From Diadema setosum (Eukaryota > Echinodermata > Echinoidea > Diadematoida > Diadematidae), in contig CM067065.1 in assembly GCA_033980235.1 (NCBI GenBank), positions 2,671,847 to 2,735,846 on the forward strand: DNA of 64,000 nucleotides, read 5' to 3'. Numbering within the stretch: position 1 is the first letter of the stretch; each line of letters starts with the position of its first letter. Position numbers and translations under genes: made by a program. This document shows, piece by piece, positions 11,601 to 24,529 of this stretch. The notes beneath the pieces are model-generated. The model was given only the letters and a program-made list of their open reading frames with translations, was not told the origin of the DNA and searched no databases.

Positions 11601-11722
11601 TAATCAAACCACAAGGCTTTGATATCTATCATGAGTTAATGGTTGTCAAGATCTACATATTAAACTGCCTCATCTTTTAAAGGTCTGAATTGATGTCACA
11701 CGGCAAACAATTTACAAGTTAC

Positions 11723-11806
11723 CTTTGTGACATCAGTTGTAACATCTGGTCCAAGGGTTGACGGTTGACCCCCATCTACCACAGTGTACATTGTTGTGAC
11801 TGACAT
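11723..11806 (-). CDS. Gene A stalk exon 3
   Basis: This third and most diverged 28-codon stalk exon starts MSVTTMYTVVDGG and ends PDVTTDVTK, with a GCATTAG acceptor and GTAACT donor, phase 0. The NGT/NGS sequon of the other two copies is lost (DGG). It lies 891 bp from copy 2. The sequence 3' of it carries a GC-rich transposable element (11215-11600) that is absent at the equivalent place in the sister units. Confidence 0.72.
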
Positions 11807-12613
11807 CTAATGCACAAAACAAAAGTCAATGAAAAAACAAAAGGAAAATGCATCAATAAAGTTATCGTTAAATGCTATGTGTGCTACAGTTTCCATGATT
11901 ACTAAAAGTTCAGAGTATATGGTGCACCCTTGTTTTAAGAGACATGAAAAGAAAAATATGTATTTTGTTAGAATCAAACCAAAGATTTTCACCAAATTAT
12001 TTGTATTATTCTTTAGAAGCACATATGGAATTGGAAACAATATTTTTGAAAGTAATGGAGGTGAATGCATTTTAATGTGCCACATATTACCTTGCACAAA
12101 TACACCTATTAATTCATTAAATCATGAAGACTCTATTATCAATCATCCCTTTTATTCAGTTTCCAATGAAAGCGATTTTGGGGGGATTCACGTTACAGAT
12201 CCCGAAATTTGTAACCCGCTAGCAAACTTGTGTTTTTTGCACTTGTGGATACAAAAAAAACCATGAATTATTATGATCAGCAGCGCGATGCTAAACCCAA
12301 GAATTCTTGCTTGTATTTCTGAATTAGCGAGCTAATTGGCCCCGCGGTGACGTGTGAATGGTCAGCCAAATAAAATCCAGTTTCGGAGCAAGCTTGCTAA
12401 CCCGCTAATTTGGAGCATGTGAACGGTTCCAAAAAAAACCTCAAGTTTTGGAGCGAGCTTGGTAACCCTTTGTTTTGCATTGGAATGCGGCTACTGTCTA
12501 ACCACTAAGGCTTTGATATTTATCATGAGTTAATGGTTGTCAAGATCTAACTGCCTCATCTTTGAATGGTCTGAATTGATGTCACATGATGTACAATTTT
12601 TACCCACATTTAC

Positions 12614-12697
12614 CTTTGTGCCATCAGTTGTAGCATCTGGTCCAAAGGTTGAAGGTTGACTCCCATTCACCACAATGTCAGGTGTTGTGGCTGCCAT
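12614..12697 (-). CDS. Gene A stalk exon 2
   Basis: This is the second 28-codon stalk exon, nearly identical to the copy at 13497-13580. It starts MAATTPDIVVNGSQPSTF and ends ATTDGTK, again between a GCATTAG acceptor and a GTAAAT donor, phase 0 on both sides. The sequon is NGS. The spacing to the previous copy is 883 bp, and the introns on either side align over their whole length, so the copies arose by local tandem duplication. Because the exon is symmetric, adding or skipping it keeps the reading frame. Confidence 0.75.
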
Positions 12698-13496
12698 CTA
12701 ATGCACAAAACAAAAGTCAATGAAAAACAGAAGGAAAGTGAATTAATAAAGTTATCATAAATGCTATGTGTGCTACGGTATCAAGTACTGCAAAGTTCAG
12801 CGTTTATGGTGCACCCTCACTGTAGGAGACATAAAAAAGAATATATTTTTGTATTTTCACCAAAATTATTTGTTTGTGTTATTCTTTAGAAGCTAGGACA
12901 TATTGAAATTGGAAACAATATTTTTGAAAATTATGGAGGTGAATACATAAAATGTGCCCCATATTACCTGTCATAAATTCAGCTACAACCATGTATTAAT
13001 TCATGAAGTCATGATGACTTTATTACCAATCATCCCTTTTATTTCAGTTCCCAACGAAAGCTATTAGGGGGATTTACATTACAAAACTCGAGATTTGTAA
13101 CCCGCTAGCAAACTTGTGTTTTTTGCACTTGCGGATACAAAAAACCCACAAATTAGCGTGATCAGCAGCGCGATGCTAAACCCAAGAATTCTTGCTTGTA
13201 TTTCCGAAATAGCGAGCTAATTGGCCCCGCGGTGACGTGTGAATGGTCAGCCAAATAAAATCCAGTTTCGGAGCATGCTTGCTAACCCGCTAATTTGGAG
13301 CATGTGAACGGTTGCAAAAGAAGTCAAGTTTTGGCGCATGCTCGGTAACCCTTTGTTTTGCATTGGAATGCGGCTACTGTCTAACCACTAAGGCTTTGAT
13401 ATTTATCAGGAGTTAATGGTTGTCAAGATCTAACTGCCTCATCTTTGAATGGTCTGAATTGATGTCACATGATGTACAATTTTTACACACGTTTAC

Positions 13497-13580
13497 CTTT
13501 GTGACATCAGTTGTAGCATCTAGTCCAAGGGTTGAAGATTGAGTCCCATTCACCACAATGTCAGGTGTTGTGGCTGCCAT
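13497..13580 (-). CDS. Gene A stalk exon 1
   Basis: This 28-codon exon has an acceptor TTGTGCATTAG and a GTAAAC donor, both phase 0. It begins MAATTPDIVVNG and ends ATTDVTK, so it is rich in Thr, Ser, Asp and Pro with one sequon (NGT). It reads as a mucin-like spacer between the Ig-like head and the membrane. The initial ATG is an internal codon, not a start. The exon is the first of three tandem copies of the same length, whose flanking intron sequence is duplicated too. A foldback element lies just upstream in the intron (13700-13896). Confidence 0.75.
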
Positions 13581-13699
13581 CTAATGCACAAAACAAAAGT
13601 CAATGAAAAAAAAAAAGGGAAAGGCATTGATATAGTTATTAGTAAATGCTTTATGTGCGGCAGTTCACACAATTACTGCAAAGTTCAGTGTACTATAAA

Positions 13700-13896
13700 A
13701 TTCTTTTGGCCTTGTACATTCCTGGCATTTTTTTACTCAGCTGAAAGTAAAATATGAAGACCTATAAAGTATATAAATGTTGCTTGTTTCATTTTGTTTT
13801 GTTTGTTTGGTTTTTGCTTTGTACAAAACTTTTCAAAATTTACTTTCAGCGGAGTAAAAAAAATGCCAGGAATGTACAAGACCAAAAGAATGAATA
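13700..13896. mobile_element. Foldback MITE in gene A intron
   Basis: Arms of about 40 bp: ATTCTTTTGGCCTTGTACAT at left and its complement ATGTACAAGACCAAAAGAAT at right, with TCCTGGCATTTTTTTACTC continuing inside. The sister intron units lack it. Confidence 0.8.
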
Positions 13897-13899
13897 GCT

Positions 13900-16600
13900 T
13901 ATTGAAATAAGTACTTTATAGACAATTCAGGTTTGTTGAAATTCTGCTTTAGAGAAAAATTTAAACGTTACTCCCATTGGTACACATGCTGTCCCATGCG
14001 TTACCTTGTACAATGCCCATGGATGCGTTACCAAATCTAATTAAAGATCGTGTTATTTATATTGATCAGACTAACTTTTCTTCTCCTGGTTATGATGGAG
14101 ACTATTGGTCTTTTGAAAGTTTCAGGGAAATTCAATAATCAGCTTTTATGCAAATGAAAAAAACATGTAATGACCTAAAAAAGTAACGCGTGGGACATGC
14201 CAATTTTGTGTACATCCCTCAATTGCATAATTTAATTACATGAGAAACTGGAATTCATAGTCATGATAACTTCCCATTCAGACTTTGTGGTCCCATTAGT
14301 ATTGGGCTACAAAAGTGGAAAACTTTAAAGATATATATCATTATTCTTTAAAAATGCAACAATTTCTGATGTCCAACAGATTACCCTAATTTCTAATTTA
14401 TGCAAATGTATTCATTTATTACTGGTCACACACAAGCAATTTTCTGTTTTCTCATTAAAATTCATGTAATTTAACATCTTGGCTTTACAATGACACCAAG
14501 TTTGTCTCTCAATATTTGAATCATTTTGAATTTTCAGCCATGAGTGATCAAATAGCTTGGACTTGCCCAATAGTGTAATCTAACTTTGAAAAAAAAAACA
14601 CAAAAAACTAGAAATCAGAATTCATCCTCTTTTTGAAAAAAAGTTAGCCTTTCCCAGGACGAAATGCTGAAATTGTGTTGGCAAAACAGACATAAAAGTG
14701 GTGATACACTTGCTTTTGCTCAACACTCGTAGGTCATGACCCTGGCAAAACAATGTTACAGCTGTATCTACATGTGATTGTTTTGCCATCCATGTGTTAA
14801 CTCTTTATATGTGCCATGGTAGAGACCCTTTGTGTGCCATATTATTCTGACCATGCATTGAGAACACATTTTGTTTTTCAAATCTTTGTAAACTTTTAAA
14901 AACTTATGTTGAGCTGATGATGTAAAATGCGCAAGTTGTAGAGAAAATGCCAAGCTTTGCTTTGTTGTAAAATTTGCATGTCAAATCTATGATTTATGTT
15001 CTTTCAATCACTAGTAGGTACATTACAGTAAAGGCCTGACCTTGCCACACAAAACAGTGGCAGAAACTTAGAATTTTCCCGCAAATCCAGCAGGGAACAC
15101 CGATTGATAGCCAATTACCACATAAAATGCAAGCTAAATATGAGAGGAACGGAATCACGAGAAATGCTTCCATTGTTCTGTGGCATTTGGTGATTTATCG
15201 ATCAGTTTTGGCGTTTTTTTTTTTGCGTTTGAGTAGAATATGTAAAGTTCTCACGTTGTCGACTGAGTTGGGCGTGCGAACGTGGCACATAAAGAGTTAA
15301 TGCAGTATTTTTTGTTATTCTTGGTGACTGAATATTCTCAAAACATTCTAAAACTGTGCACCAGTTTGATAATATTCTGCACCTCCCCTCAAAAATGAGC
15401 ACCGCTGAATTTCAGTTCTAAAGAGGCAGAAGCTTAATTTACAAACGTGTGTAATATGTGAGGAAGGGCTACCCCCTCCCACACATCCCCATGTTACCAT
15501 TTCCCCTTCACACCCTCCCTTCCTTCTGGCTCCATAAACCATATAGTACACAATGAAAACATACACATGGAAAAAGAGATGAGAGATACCACTATACCAC
15601 AATTAATTAAGCCATTCACAATGTCTCTAGATATTAATTTTTTCTTCTTTTTGATCAAAACATTTCAAAATATTGCCCTCAAAATGTTCACCAGATTAGT
15701 GAATTTCAGTGCTAAAAATACAAAATCTTTCTAGTCCGAGGGGGGGGGGGGGTTGGTTTCCCCCTCACTGACCCTCCCCCTAATCTTACCATTTCTGTAG
15801 ACTGAGTTATAGGCTCTACAAATCAAGAAGCAGGCATAAAAAATGATTTGACAAATACCATGTTATCCATTTACCTTGCCTTGAATGATAATTTTTCTTA
15901 CTTTGCATCTGACAATATTCCTCATATCCCCTCAAAAGTGTGCAATTCAGTGATATCATTAAATTTCAGTTTTAAAATTGCAGAAATTGACCTCCCCTTT
16001 GGTCCACTTCTCATTGACTCACAGTACAAATGGAAACACACACAGATTCCAGATACCATTAAGCCAAGTCCTTCAATTGTGTTTCTGACTTTTTAATTTA
16101 ACATTTTCTTAATATTCCCAAAAGTGTGCTCCAGATTATTGAATTTCGGTGAAAAAATATAAATCTCCCCAGTCCGGCGGAAATGGGAATATTCAATACA
16201 TCATGTAGCCGAACTATAATACATATGTGTGCATTTTACTTTCACAAATCGTGTCTTACGTAATTTGCGAAAGCTCACATCTACAAAAGATTCTGTTTTT
16301 TTCAGTTCATATCGTCTGTTGAGAATGAGAAGGCCGTTAAGTTGTCCCGAACACTATGGGTTTAGAGGCAACTTAACGCCCTTATCATTCTCAACCGACG
16401 ATATTTTGACGTTACATTTACCGTTTATTTTTGTAAATTAATGATCTGTCCAAAGTATGAATATATGAGTATGCAGTAATTAAACCAAATCAAGGCGTAT
16501 CTGCACCCACTCAAACAGAAGTGATTTTCTGTTCTTCCTGATCAGCTATTATACACACATTCTTGTATGTCAGTCACTTTCAGGATCTGTACATGGCTAG
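13900..16600. other. Gene A intron 1
   Basis: It holds no further stalk exon that I can find. From about 14470 it aligns with gene B intron and flank sequence (TTTTGCCATCCATGTGTTAAC at 14788 and 27694; CCAAATCAAGGCG near 16485 and 28170). G/C runs at 15738-15752 and poly-A or poly-T runs are simple sequence. Confidence 0.6.
16308..16405. repeat. Short foldback (hairpin) repeat
   Basis: Left arm ATCGTCTGTTGAGAATGAGA with CCGTTAAGTTG and right arm CAACTTAACG with TCATTCTCAACCGACGAT leave a loop of about 25 bases. It lies about 200 bp from gene A exon 1 in the intron. Confidence 0.75.
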
Positions 16601-16617
16601 ACTTTCAGTGATCATAC

Positions 16618-17067
16618 CTCTTTGACTTGGACTCGAAAGATACACGTCATTGTCTGATTTCCTTCTGTAATCTCCAGAAGCCAATCACGCTGATCCTTCT
16701 TTATTAAATTTGTCTGCGTAAAGTTGATTTCTCCGTGTCCTGGTTTAACGTCGGTACGTGCACATAGATTACAGGTGTCCAAGTCAACATTACAAGTGGT
16801 GTCATTGATTAAGGGTGTATGTGGCTGGCCACAGTTTGTGTACAAGATGGAGTGGTAATCTGCCGTTGTGTTGTCTTCTGGCCGGACAGGGAATTTGATG
16901 CTAAGTCTCAAATCATCACCCACTGTGTACTCCTCTCTGTCTTGTTCAATGGTACAATTTGTGCAAGTACTGGGCCCAATACATTGCTGAATTGTGTTTG
17001 CTGATGCCCCGGCCATGAATAATATCAGGATGATGGCAAGGAGAGAGAGAATCGGTTTCTCCTCCAT
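16618..17067 (-). CDS. Gene A exon 1: signal peptide plus Ig-like domain
   Basis: This first coding exon of nested gene A encodes 150 residues. The first in-frame ATG after the TATA-like box is at 17067 (MEEKP); the frame is open further upstream but only from a GTG. Residues 1-23 form a signal peptide ending MAGASA. The rest is a beta-rich, Ig V-like domain: a B-strand-like VGDDLRLSIKF, a cysteine in YTNCG, the family motif TTC-x6-C-x2-C, then INFTQTNLIKKDQRDWLLEI, which looks like the E-F segment of an Ig domain without the usual F-strand Cys. Five N-glycosylation sequons are visible (NCT, NTT, NDT, NFT, NQT). The exon ends VQVKE at a GTATGA donor, phase 0. I do not recognise the protein. 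A cell-surface receptor or adhesion role is inference. Confidence 0.8.
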
Positions 17068-17129
17068 TGTGAGTAATGCTGCTGTTGGCTGTGGGTTACG
17101 TAGCGGGCTCCTTGTGCAGCACACTGCAC

Positions 17130-17161
17130 TCAGTGATGGCTTCGCTCAGTAGTTATAAATA
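17130..17161 (-). promoter_or_regulatory. Gene A core promoter (TATA-like box and initiator region)
   Basis: On the minus strand a TATTTATA box (near 17153-17161) lies about 25 bp upstream of CCATCACTGAGTGCAG, an initiator-like site, and about 90 bp upstream of the first ATG. Gene B has the same arrangement with TATATTG and CCACCACTGAATGCAG. Conservation of this block between diverged duplicates supports function but is also expected from recent shared ancestry. Confidence 0.45.
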
Positions 17162-19521
17162 CGCAGCAAAGTCTTTGAATGAAACACACAAACACAGTCT
17201 CTCTTGTTGAACGTTTTGTCGAGCTTTGATAAAAACTGGGGCGTGACGGATCCAAATTTACCTCTGTGGGAGAGCTTTCAAAATTCTGAAGAAGATTTAT
17301 GCCACAGAAACATTTTCCTCTTGTAGAAATTGAAACTATAAGCCGGAGTTTAATACAGCGTACAAACCTCCGACACATGCATGTACCTGTAGAAATGATG
17401 CAGCGTGTGTTGCGCAATCCGTGAAAATTGTTCAGTGTCACGTGTGGCATTCGCACAGACTATGGGTCGCAATCGGTGCCAAGTACGTAGTGGTACGCAC
17501 CCTTTATACAACTGTGCACACTGTATGAAGTGCCCCATACAATCTCTATTCCTAGTGTAGTGGCTTTTTTTCTTTTACCTTCGAGATAGCGAGAGAGAGA
17601 AAATATCTCTACATTGTGCATGATGCTCTGGCTCAATATGTGACTGCAAGCAGACTGTAAATAAAAACTTAGTTTCCATTTATTCTATGGCTTACATGTA
17701 TTTGCATTAAATGAAATGTGACAGTGTCGCAGAAGTAGGAATTTACCGCTTGTTGGATTATGAAGTGAGTTGTTCAATATATGAGAAGTGGTCTCAGTTA
17801 TTTATGTGCACTTTTTTTATTTTTGAATGGCAGGATATAGTTATTTAATGCCTTCAATTCATGTTTGAGAGTGAGTACCAGATATGAATTGACAGTCAGT
17901 CTGCAGTTCTTTGAGGTAGTTGTTGCATGAGAGCACCATAAAAATGACAATAACTCAGTGATGGTTCACGCCAGTCTTCAAAACAACCTGGAGGGCATTT
18001 CTTCAAGCATCTTGTCAGATATTTTTTTCCAACAACTTTTTATGAGCTGCTAAAATCCTTACAGTTTGATCGATGAGAGCAAATTTGTTAGAAAAAGATG
18101 TGTCAAAATGTTTGATGAATTGCCCCCCACCTCCCCTCACCAGTGTTCTGCTCTAGTGGGCCCCTTTTGAGGAATTGTATCCTGCCACCCCCCCCCCCCC
18201 CCCCACCATTCCCCACTCCGGGGTCACAGGTACCACATGCATATATTCCCTTAATATCCAGGAAAGGGGTACTTTTGGTGTGACAAAATTCCGGCACAAG
18301 TATTTAAAAAAAATGATCTCGAGTATTTGACTTATCACCCAGAGATTTCTTTTGAAGAAAGAATTTTTATTCCATATAGAACTAGAAACGCAATCTAAGA
18401 GCGCAAACCTCCCCCAAGCAGCTATTTTCCAGTGATGATCTTGCTCTTCTCAAAGAGATTTTTCTCTTCTGCACCACTTGGAAAAAGTTCTTTGGGCTCT
18501 TCCGTAGAGATCAGTGATTTCCACCCATAGGTACAGTGTACACATGCTGAAAAAATGCCCGATTTCCCAATATAGAAGCCTCTGTTACGTCATAAACCCT
18601 CATCTGCGCGGCGCGCCTTGCCCTAGCAGAAAGTGGAGCATGCACTTTAGTGCGCATATGACAACCTCTAAAATGCGCAGCTTGAACTCCCAAGTTCATT
18701 GACCCTACCTGCCAAAATATAAAAAAACCTTCATAAATTCCAAAAATTCTCGGATCACTACCAAAATTTAATCATCTGTTACTTCTGTCATTCTAAACCT
18801 TTCCTGCAAGTTTCATCCAAATCTGTTAACGACTTCTTGAGTTATTTTGCACAGGGACAAACAAACTAACTCACAAACAAACAAAAAAACAAACAAACAT
18901 AACCTCCTCCCCTTGGCGGAGGTAATAATACAAGAATCTCTCCTGAGGTATTGAAGTGACAACTATAGCTGAGATGAGGGGTGTCTGTCATGACATACTG
19001 GAATGAAATGAGAGCTCACCTGAGGTAGGAGGTATACTCAGTGTTGTGGAAATTCTGGAGAAAATGACCATATATCTATGCATACACTGTATCTAGAAGG
19101 AATGTCACCATAGCGGAATGCATTTAATGCCAAGTGAAATTTATTAAAAATTCAAATTTTCAGTGCCTATCGTCAGGGATGCATCTGTCATTCATTTATC
19201 TATCTGTGTATGTAAATATCTCTCTATATATACATGCATTTTGATTGTATATATGTAATGCATGTTATATTATGTAAGATTGATGCATATATACACTCCC
19301 ATTTGTGTATTTATTCTCTGCCATCTCTGCCTCTTCACTGTCATTATTACTATTCACTATTGTCTTGATCATCATTTTTTTTTTTTTTATATAATATCCA
19401 TGTTTTGTATTTTGTCCGATTTGTCCTCAGTCGTGATAAAGGGCAGAAAGCCCAAAAGCTTGAAGTAAAATCAGATTGTGAGGATTCAAAAGCAACGTCT
19501 ACTGCCTCTTCTTTACTCTCG

Positions 19522-19571
<50 letters not shown>

Positions 19572-19940
19572 ATTATATATTTATATAAACACACACACGC
19601 ACACACACACTCACACCCATGTACGTTGTATATGGTATACGTGGTGGGGGGGGGGGGAATGTACCATTCTGATGTTGGCACCTTTATTGGTTTGTAGAAC
19701 CCATCCTGTGACTGTGGGGAGCTAAAGGTGTGTAATCAAATGCCCCCCCCCCCCTTTTTCCGGTTTTGTCAATATACTCCCATCAAACACAGAGTTGGAA
19801 AGTGGTACGTAGGAATCAGTATGTGGTCAGTCAGTTGATTGGTCTGACACTGCAAAATTGTATGAATCATACTAATCACAATTACGATCAATCGTTGAAA
19901 ATTTACAAGTTGCATAGAGTACATGTTGAGCAAATCTTCT
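17162..19940. other. Upstream region of gene A, duplicated upstream of gene B
   Basis: It aligns with 28940-31330 over most of its length (TGCCCCATACAATCT, AGGATATAGTTATT, CAGTCAGTCTGCAGTTCT, TATACTCAGTGTT, GAATGCATTT, CGTCAGGGATGC). It includes a C-run at 18188-18202, an AT microsatellite at 19527-19580 and an AC tract at 19589-19612. No other gene is seen. Confidence 0.7.
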
Positions 19941-20184
19941 GGCTTTAATCAACATATTCAGGCACCTTTATACAATTGTACATGCACAAAGAACACATAT
20001 TTCCATGCTGATAGTACAATCAAGATTCAAATTTATTTGATGACATCCGTGTACATAATATACAGAGTACATAACTGGAAGCACACCTTATATCGCCACT
20101 TGTGTGATATTAAAGTTGATAGACAACAAAGTGTGAGTGGGTGTACCAGAACTAGGCATCTCTGTTCTGCCGTGCATTTTAGTA

Positions 20185-20368
20185 CAGCCATCTCCCATTA
20201 TAACAGAGTCCTAGGGACTGGCTTCTTCTTTTGTTTTCATATTTTATGATAGTTGAACAATGAAGTTTGTACCAAAAATATGCTGATGATAATTTTGGTA
20301 CATGAATTTTTATTTCTTTGTTATGAGATTTTCATTATAGCTGTGTTCGTTATAATGGGAGTGCACTG
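20185..20368. mobile_element. Pogo-like MITE (GTTATAACGGGAGTGCACTG family)
   Basis: It starts CAGCCATCTCCCATTATAAC after TA and ends GTTATAATGGGAGTGCACTG. The inner AGTCCTAGGGACTGG resembles other members. Confidence 0.65.
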
Positions 20369-20369
20369 C

Positions 20370-21992
20370 ACATCACAAACAAAAAGGTGGTTAGAATGTT
20401 GTTGGGGCTTTAATAGTACAAATTCTAAAAATTCCTTCAGGAATGGAACAGGTTACACTACTTTCTACCTATACTACCTACAATATACTTACTACATTGT
20501 ACCCTATGAAATTAATACATAATATGAAACATTTAAGAATAGTACACTGTACCTATTATACTTATGTTCTGCTTGTTTAACAAATAATTACATGAAATGT
20601 CCATTGACAATAACCATCATACTGCACATATTCTTCAACTGGCTCCTGCATAGAAAACACAAAATGCCTAGTTTGTCTAAATTGAATGGAAATAAATAAC
20701 CTCTCAATCCGGTGGTAGAGATAATAATGATATGCAACAATTTCTGTACAGTACTGACCACAATGTAGCACAGGATGGCGCTGTTTACATACATACAGCA
20801 GAGATATGTGCACCATTTATATCAGGGGTGAGAGAATTCAGAGTTTACTCTCATCTCTTCCAAAAGCCCATTTTTAAAACTCTTTGGCTTTTCACATGCA
20901 TTGAAATGGTCACAGATCAGTGAACTTCACACAATTTCTTCCACACAACTTTTAGAATTTTTGTCTTGACTTTTTTCCTCTCTAAATACATATTAAAAAT
21001 ATTTTCTTCTTTAAAGCTAGTACCAAACAGACATGACACTGATGATTTTACACAAGTAACATGATAGATGTACACATGCAAGTCTTAAACTAGTCTTAAA
21101 CTTATTTCCTCTCGCCATTTTCCTACAGTGATTTCGGAGAGATTATGGCTAAGGGGTCAAATGACAAGTAAAAACTAAAATATCAATTTTTTGGCCATAT
21201 TTTGAAAAAAAAGCTTAAGGTATTGTTATGAAAATGAGCAATTATCTGTTAGTTGATTTTCTAAGATTTTTCGGCAATTATGCCAAAGGGCAAAGGTCAG
21301 AGGGCAAGTAAAAAATGCTAAAATGCATAAATACTAGTCTTGCTCTCTTGATTAACAATTTGCAATCTACAAAACTGTATTCAAATGAGCTCCAGTTAAG
21401 ATGTAAACAAAACATATGTGGCAAACATGCCCTTTCAATTTTGGGGGGCAATTATGTGAAACAACTGCTTTCTCATGTTGTCGAGACATACTCGAGACCT
21501 GTGACCTTGTCACAAACACAGGATGATTTTAGCACACAATGCATACAAATACCTGTAGGTAGGCCACCTACATGTATTCTGACTAAAGTCACTTTCCTAC
21601 TATGAAGTTTCTACTGACAGTCTAATCTAGCCCTTATGTGCAAACAAAATTTTGAATGAAATCACACAGTTTACTTGTACGTCACAGATTTCTTAAGTTT
21701 CCTCAACTTCATGCTCTACCTTGTTTCCATGGGAACTTGACAACAATCTTGTGAGAGTAGAAAAAGGGAACAGAAGCAGTGTATTGAAAAAAAAAAGAAG
21801 AAGTTTCAAATGAACTTGACAACAATCATGTGAGAGTAGAAAGTATTTTCATGTCTCTCAGCCATAATAGGAAGACATAGTATACAGGTAGAGTGTAAAA
21901 TATGATGAGTTCAGATGAAACATTTACAAGTACATGAGAGATGAAATCAATCATAAAGACAGAGTTATACCTTAAGAGGCCATAGAACTGAA

Positions 21993-22032
<40 letters not shown>

Positions 22033-23245
22033 CCAAGGCACCCTGTAGGATGTAACTATTGCTCATACTCTCCCATTCATTTTCAGACTTTTTTTTATTC
22101 AATTTGATAGATTTGTACAATGTAATTCAGTTTTGTCACGAGAAATCTGGAATTTACAATCCTAGTTTCAAATTTGTCTGTTGTCAATCATTTTCTAGTA
22201 GAAATATGAAATAACCAAGCAATCACAACACAAAAAGAACAAGATGAATTTGAATGAAAATTTGACTATAAAAATGATTGCTAAAAGATGAAATTGCTTT
22301 GCTTGTTAAAAAACATGTGCATCACAAAATACAAATAACATGAAACATAAATGTTTTGCAATACTTGTTGCAGAAAATAAAAATAACAACTGTTATATTC
22401 ATTTATAATACAGCAGATATGCATATTTCATTCAATTCATTAATTTAAACAAATTCCGTAATCATTATAGTTATCAGAAATTCAACTTTCAAACAAATCT
22501 TCCGCTTCTAATAAACATCTACATCTTGTACACTATTTCCTTCATTAACAAAGTCATTATTCATCTTCACATACATTCATCTTCTCTATGATATCTAAAT
22601 TAACATAATTGTTATAATATTTCAACCAAAACATAATACATTATAGTTACAATATCACAACACAACACAGCAAACAAACAAACATCACTTATTCATGCGT
22701 AAACATAAAATTCTCTGTTAACATAACAGTTAGACATTAAACACAATAGTAACAACTGCCCCGGCACAGTACAACAAAGAAACAAATGAAAGAATAACGA
22801 ACACATGACGCAAATCTCTCGTTTGAAGAGGCTACACCCCAGTAAATAATGCCAGTGCATATCTTGGCAATCAATGACTTAAAATCAAAGATATAAAACA
22901 CCTGTTTCTTGACCCTGGCCTAATCTAAGCATCAGTCATCGCCACAGTACCACAGGAGGGGGGGGGGGGGCACCGCGAGAGGAGGAGATTGTTTTGGTTT
23001 TGGCATGGGCTATGTAGCTCCATGGTGCGTGCAGGGAGGTGGAAGAAAGACTTCCACCTCCCTGGTGCGTGTGTGTGTGTGTACGTGTGTGTGTGTGAGT
23101 GTAGACATTCAGCGTATGCAGACAGAGCATGCCTGTACTGCAGTGACTGGAACTATTGTCATTCCATTTTGTCTCTCCCCTTCTCCCTCCCCCATCTCTC
23201 CCCCCCCTCTCTCTCTCTCTCTCTCCCTCTCTCTCTCTTTCTCAG
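20370..23245. other. Gene-free region, 3' flank of gene B
   Basis: AT-rich with several simple repeats: (GA)n 21995-22029, G-run 22957-22970, GT tract 23068-23098, CT tract 23200-23240. A hairpin of GGGAGGT and ACCTCCC arms lies at 23034-23062. No supported exon was found. Confidence 0.55.
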
Positions 23246-23270
23246 CAGGCTGATTGTAACCAGGGAGGTA

Positions 23271-24194
23271 CAGGGGAAACTCGGTATAACGAACACTGCT
23301 ATAACGAGATATCGGTTATAACGAGGAAATTTTCTCGGTCCCAAATTTCCTTCCACACAAGTCTACGTAAAATGCTACTCTTATAGCGAGATCGGCTATA
23401 ACGAAATAACTGCTATAACGAGATGAATTTTGTGACTTCCAAACAAAGAAAAACATAGTAAATCAAATCTGCTATAGCGAGGTAAAGCAAAATGCCTTCG
23501 GTAAAGCTTTATGTCGCCTGTGCTATCATCTTCCGAGATTGTAAAGCTTGATGCGCCAAAAACTGTCTTGTACACACATACATGTAATCATTTTCTTCAG
23601 TGCACTCCAGCTAGCACTGCATGTTGTACGTGTGAAGTGTGTGTGTGCACGCACACTGATACATGCAGAAAATGTGGTGAGACGGCCATATGTATACATG
23701 ACATCATCATGATGTTTAGCAGGTGTGAGGCAATCTGATGCTGTGATTGGCCTTCTACTTTAAGGAATTCCCCGTCTTCACACACACGCAGTCATAATGT
23801 ACATACAGTATGTGTCACATACACACACAGCATTGTGCAGACCATTATTCAAGCTTTCCACACAACACACACCCATACGATAACCACATACCAATCCACA
23901 GACGATCTTGATACAATCGCAAGCTATATAAATTTACAAATTCAAACATCTACAATTAATAAGAAACACATTCTTGATATTGGATTTCCTTGTCGAAAAA
24001 CATCTTCTTACCCATAAAGGTGAGTAATTCCCTCACACACAATATCAAGTTATCAGTATTGATTGAAATATGATGGGTAGTCCCACATGTGCAAATTAAT
24101 GTCTTTATTTTATGCCTACTGATATAACGAGATATCGGCTATAACGAGGAAAATGACTCGGTCCCGACCATCTCGTTATATCGAGTTTCCACTG
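23271..24194. mobile_element. Pogo/Tigger-like element, non-autonomous, 924 bp
   Basis: Left end CAGGGGAAACTCGGTATAAC, right end the complement of CAGTGGAAACTCGATATAAC, flanked by TA on both sides. Subterminal TATAACGAGATATCGG-type repeats recur at both ends. No transposase frame is seen inside. Confidence 0.85.
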
Positions 24195-24529
24195 TAGTAG
24201 TATCACCTCCCCGTTGTAACTCACTGCCAAATAGCACATTGTCAGCACCGGCAAACTGGCAATGCTCTCCTTCTTATTCATGTATTTTCGTCATTTACGG
24301 GTCAATTTTTTTCGTTCGAAATGTAAAATGGATGGCCATAGAATTTCTCAATAGAATATAAAATTGAAAACTTTAGAAAGGATAGAGAAAATTGAGTTCA
24401 CTTTGAATGGTCTGCCACAGGCAGATATCCTTATCATGCTCTTACGTAATACGACAGCTGCTTTCTCAATGATCCAGTCAGCAGGCTGTTGTAACCAGGG
24501 AGGTAGTCTCACCTCCCCTTTGTAACTCA

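Larger units (their letters stand above)
11610..13590 (-). repeat. Tandem intron-exon units of about 885 bp in gene A
   Basis: Three stalk exons and their flanking introns repeat: GGCTTTGATAT, CATGAGTTAATGGTTGTCAAG, TCTGAATTGATGTCACA, then the exon, then GCACAAAACAAAAGTCAATG. Units 2 and 3 also share GATCAGCAGCGCGATGCTAA and CGCGGTGACGTGTGAATGG over about 400 bp. Copy starts are spaced 883 and 891 bp apart. Confidence 0.85.

Noticed and set aside
10438..13580. ATG codons at the start of stalk and last exons read as start codons
   Set aside because: Each directly follows a good AG acceptor and the exons join in phase 0, so they are internal methionines or chance.
17068..17124. N-terminal extension of gene A exon 1 (similar ones for B and C)
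   Set aside because: The longer frames begin with GTG, and a proper signal peptide starts at the first ATG.
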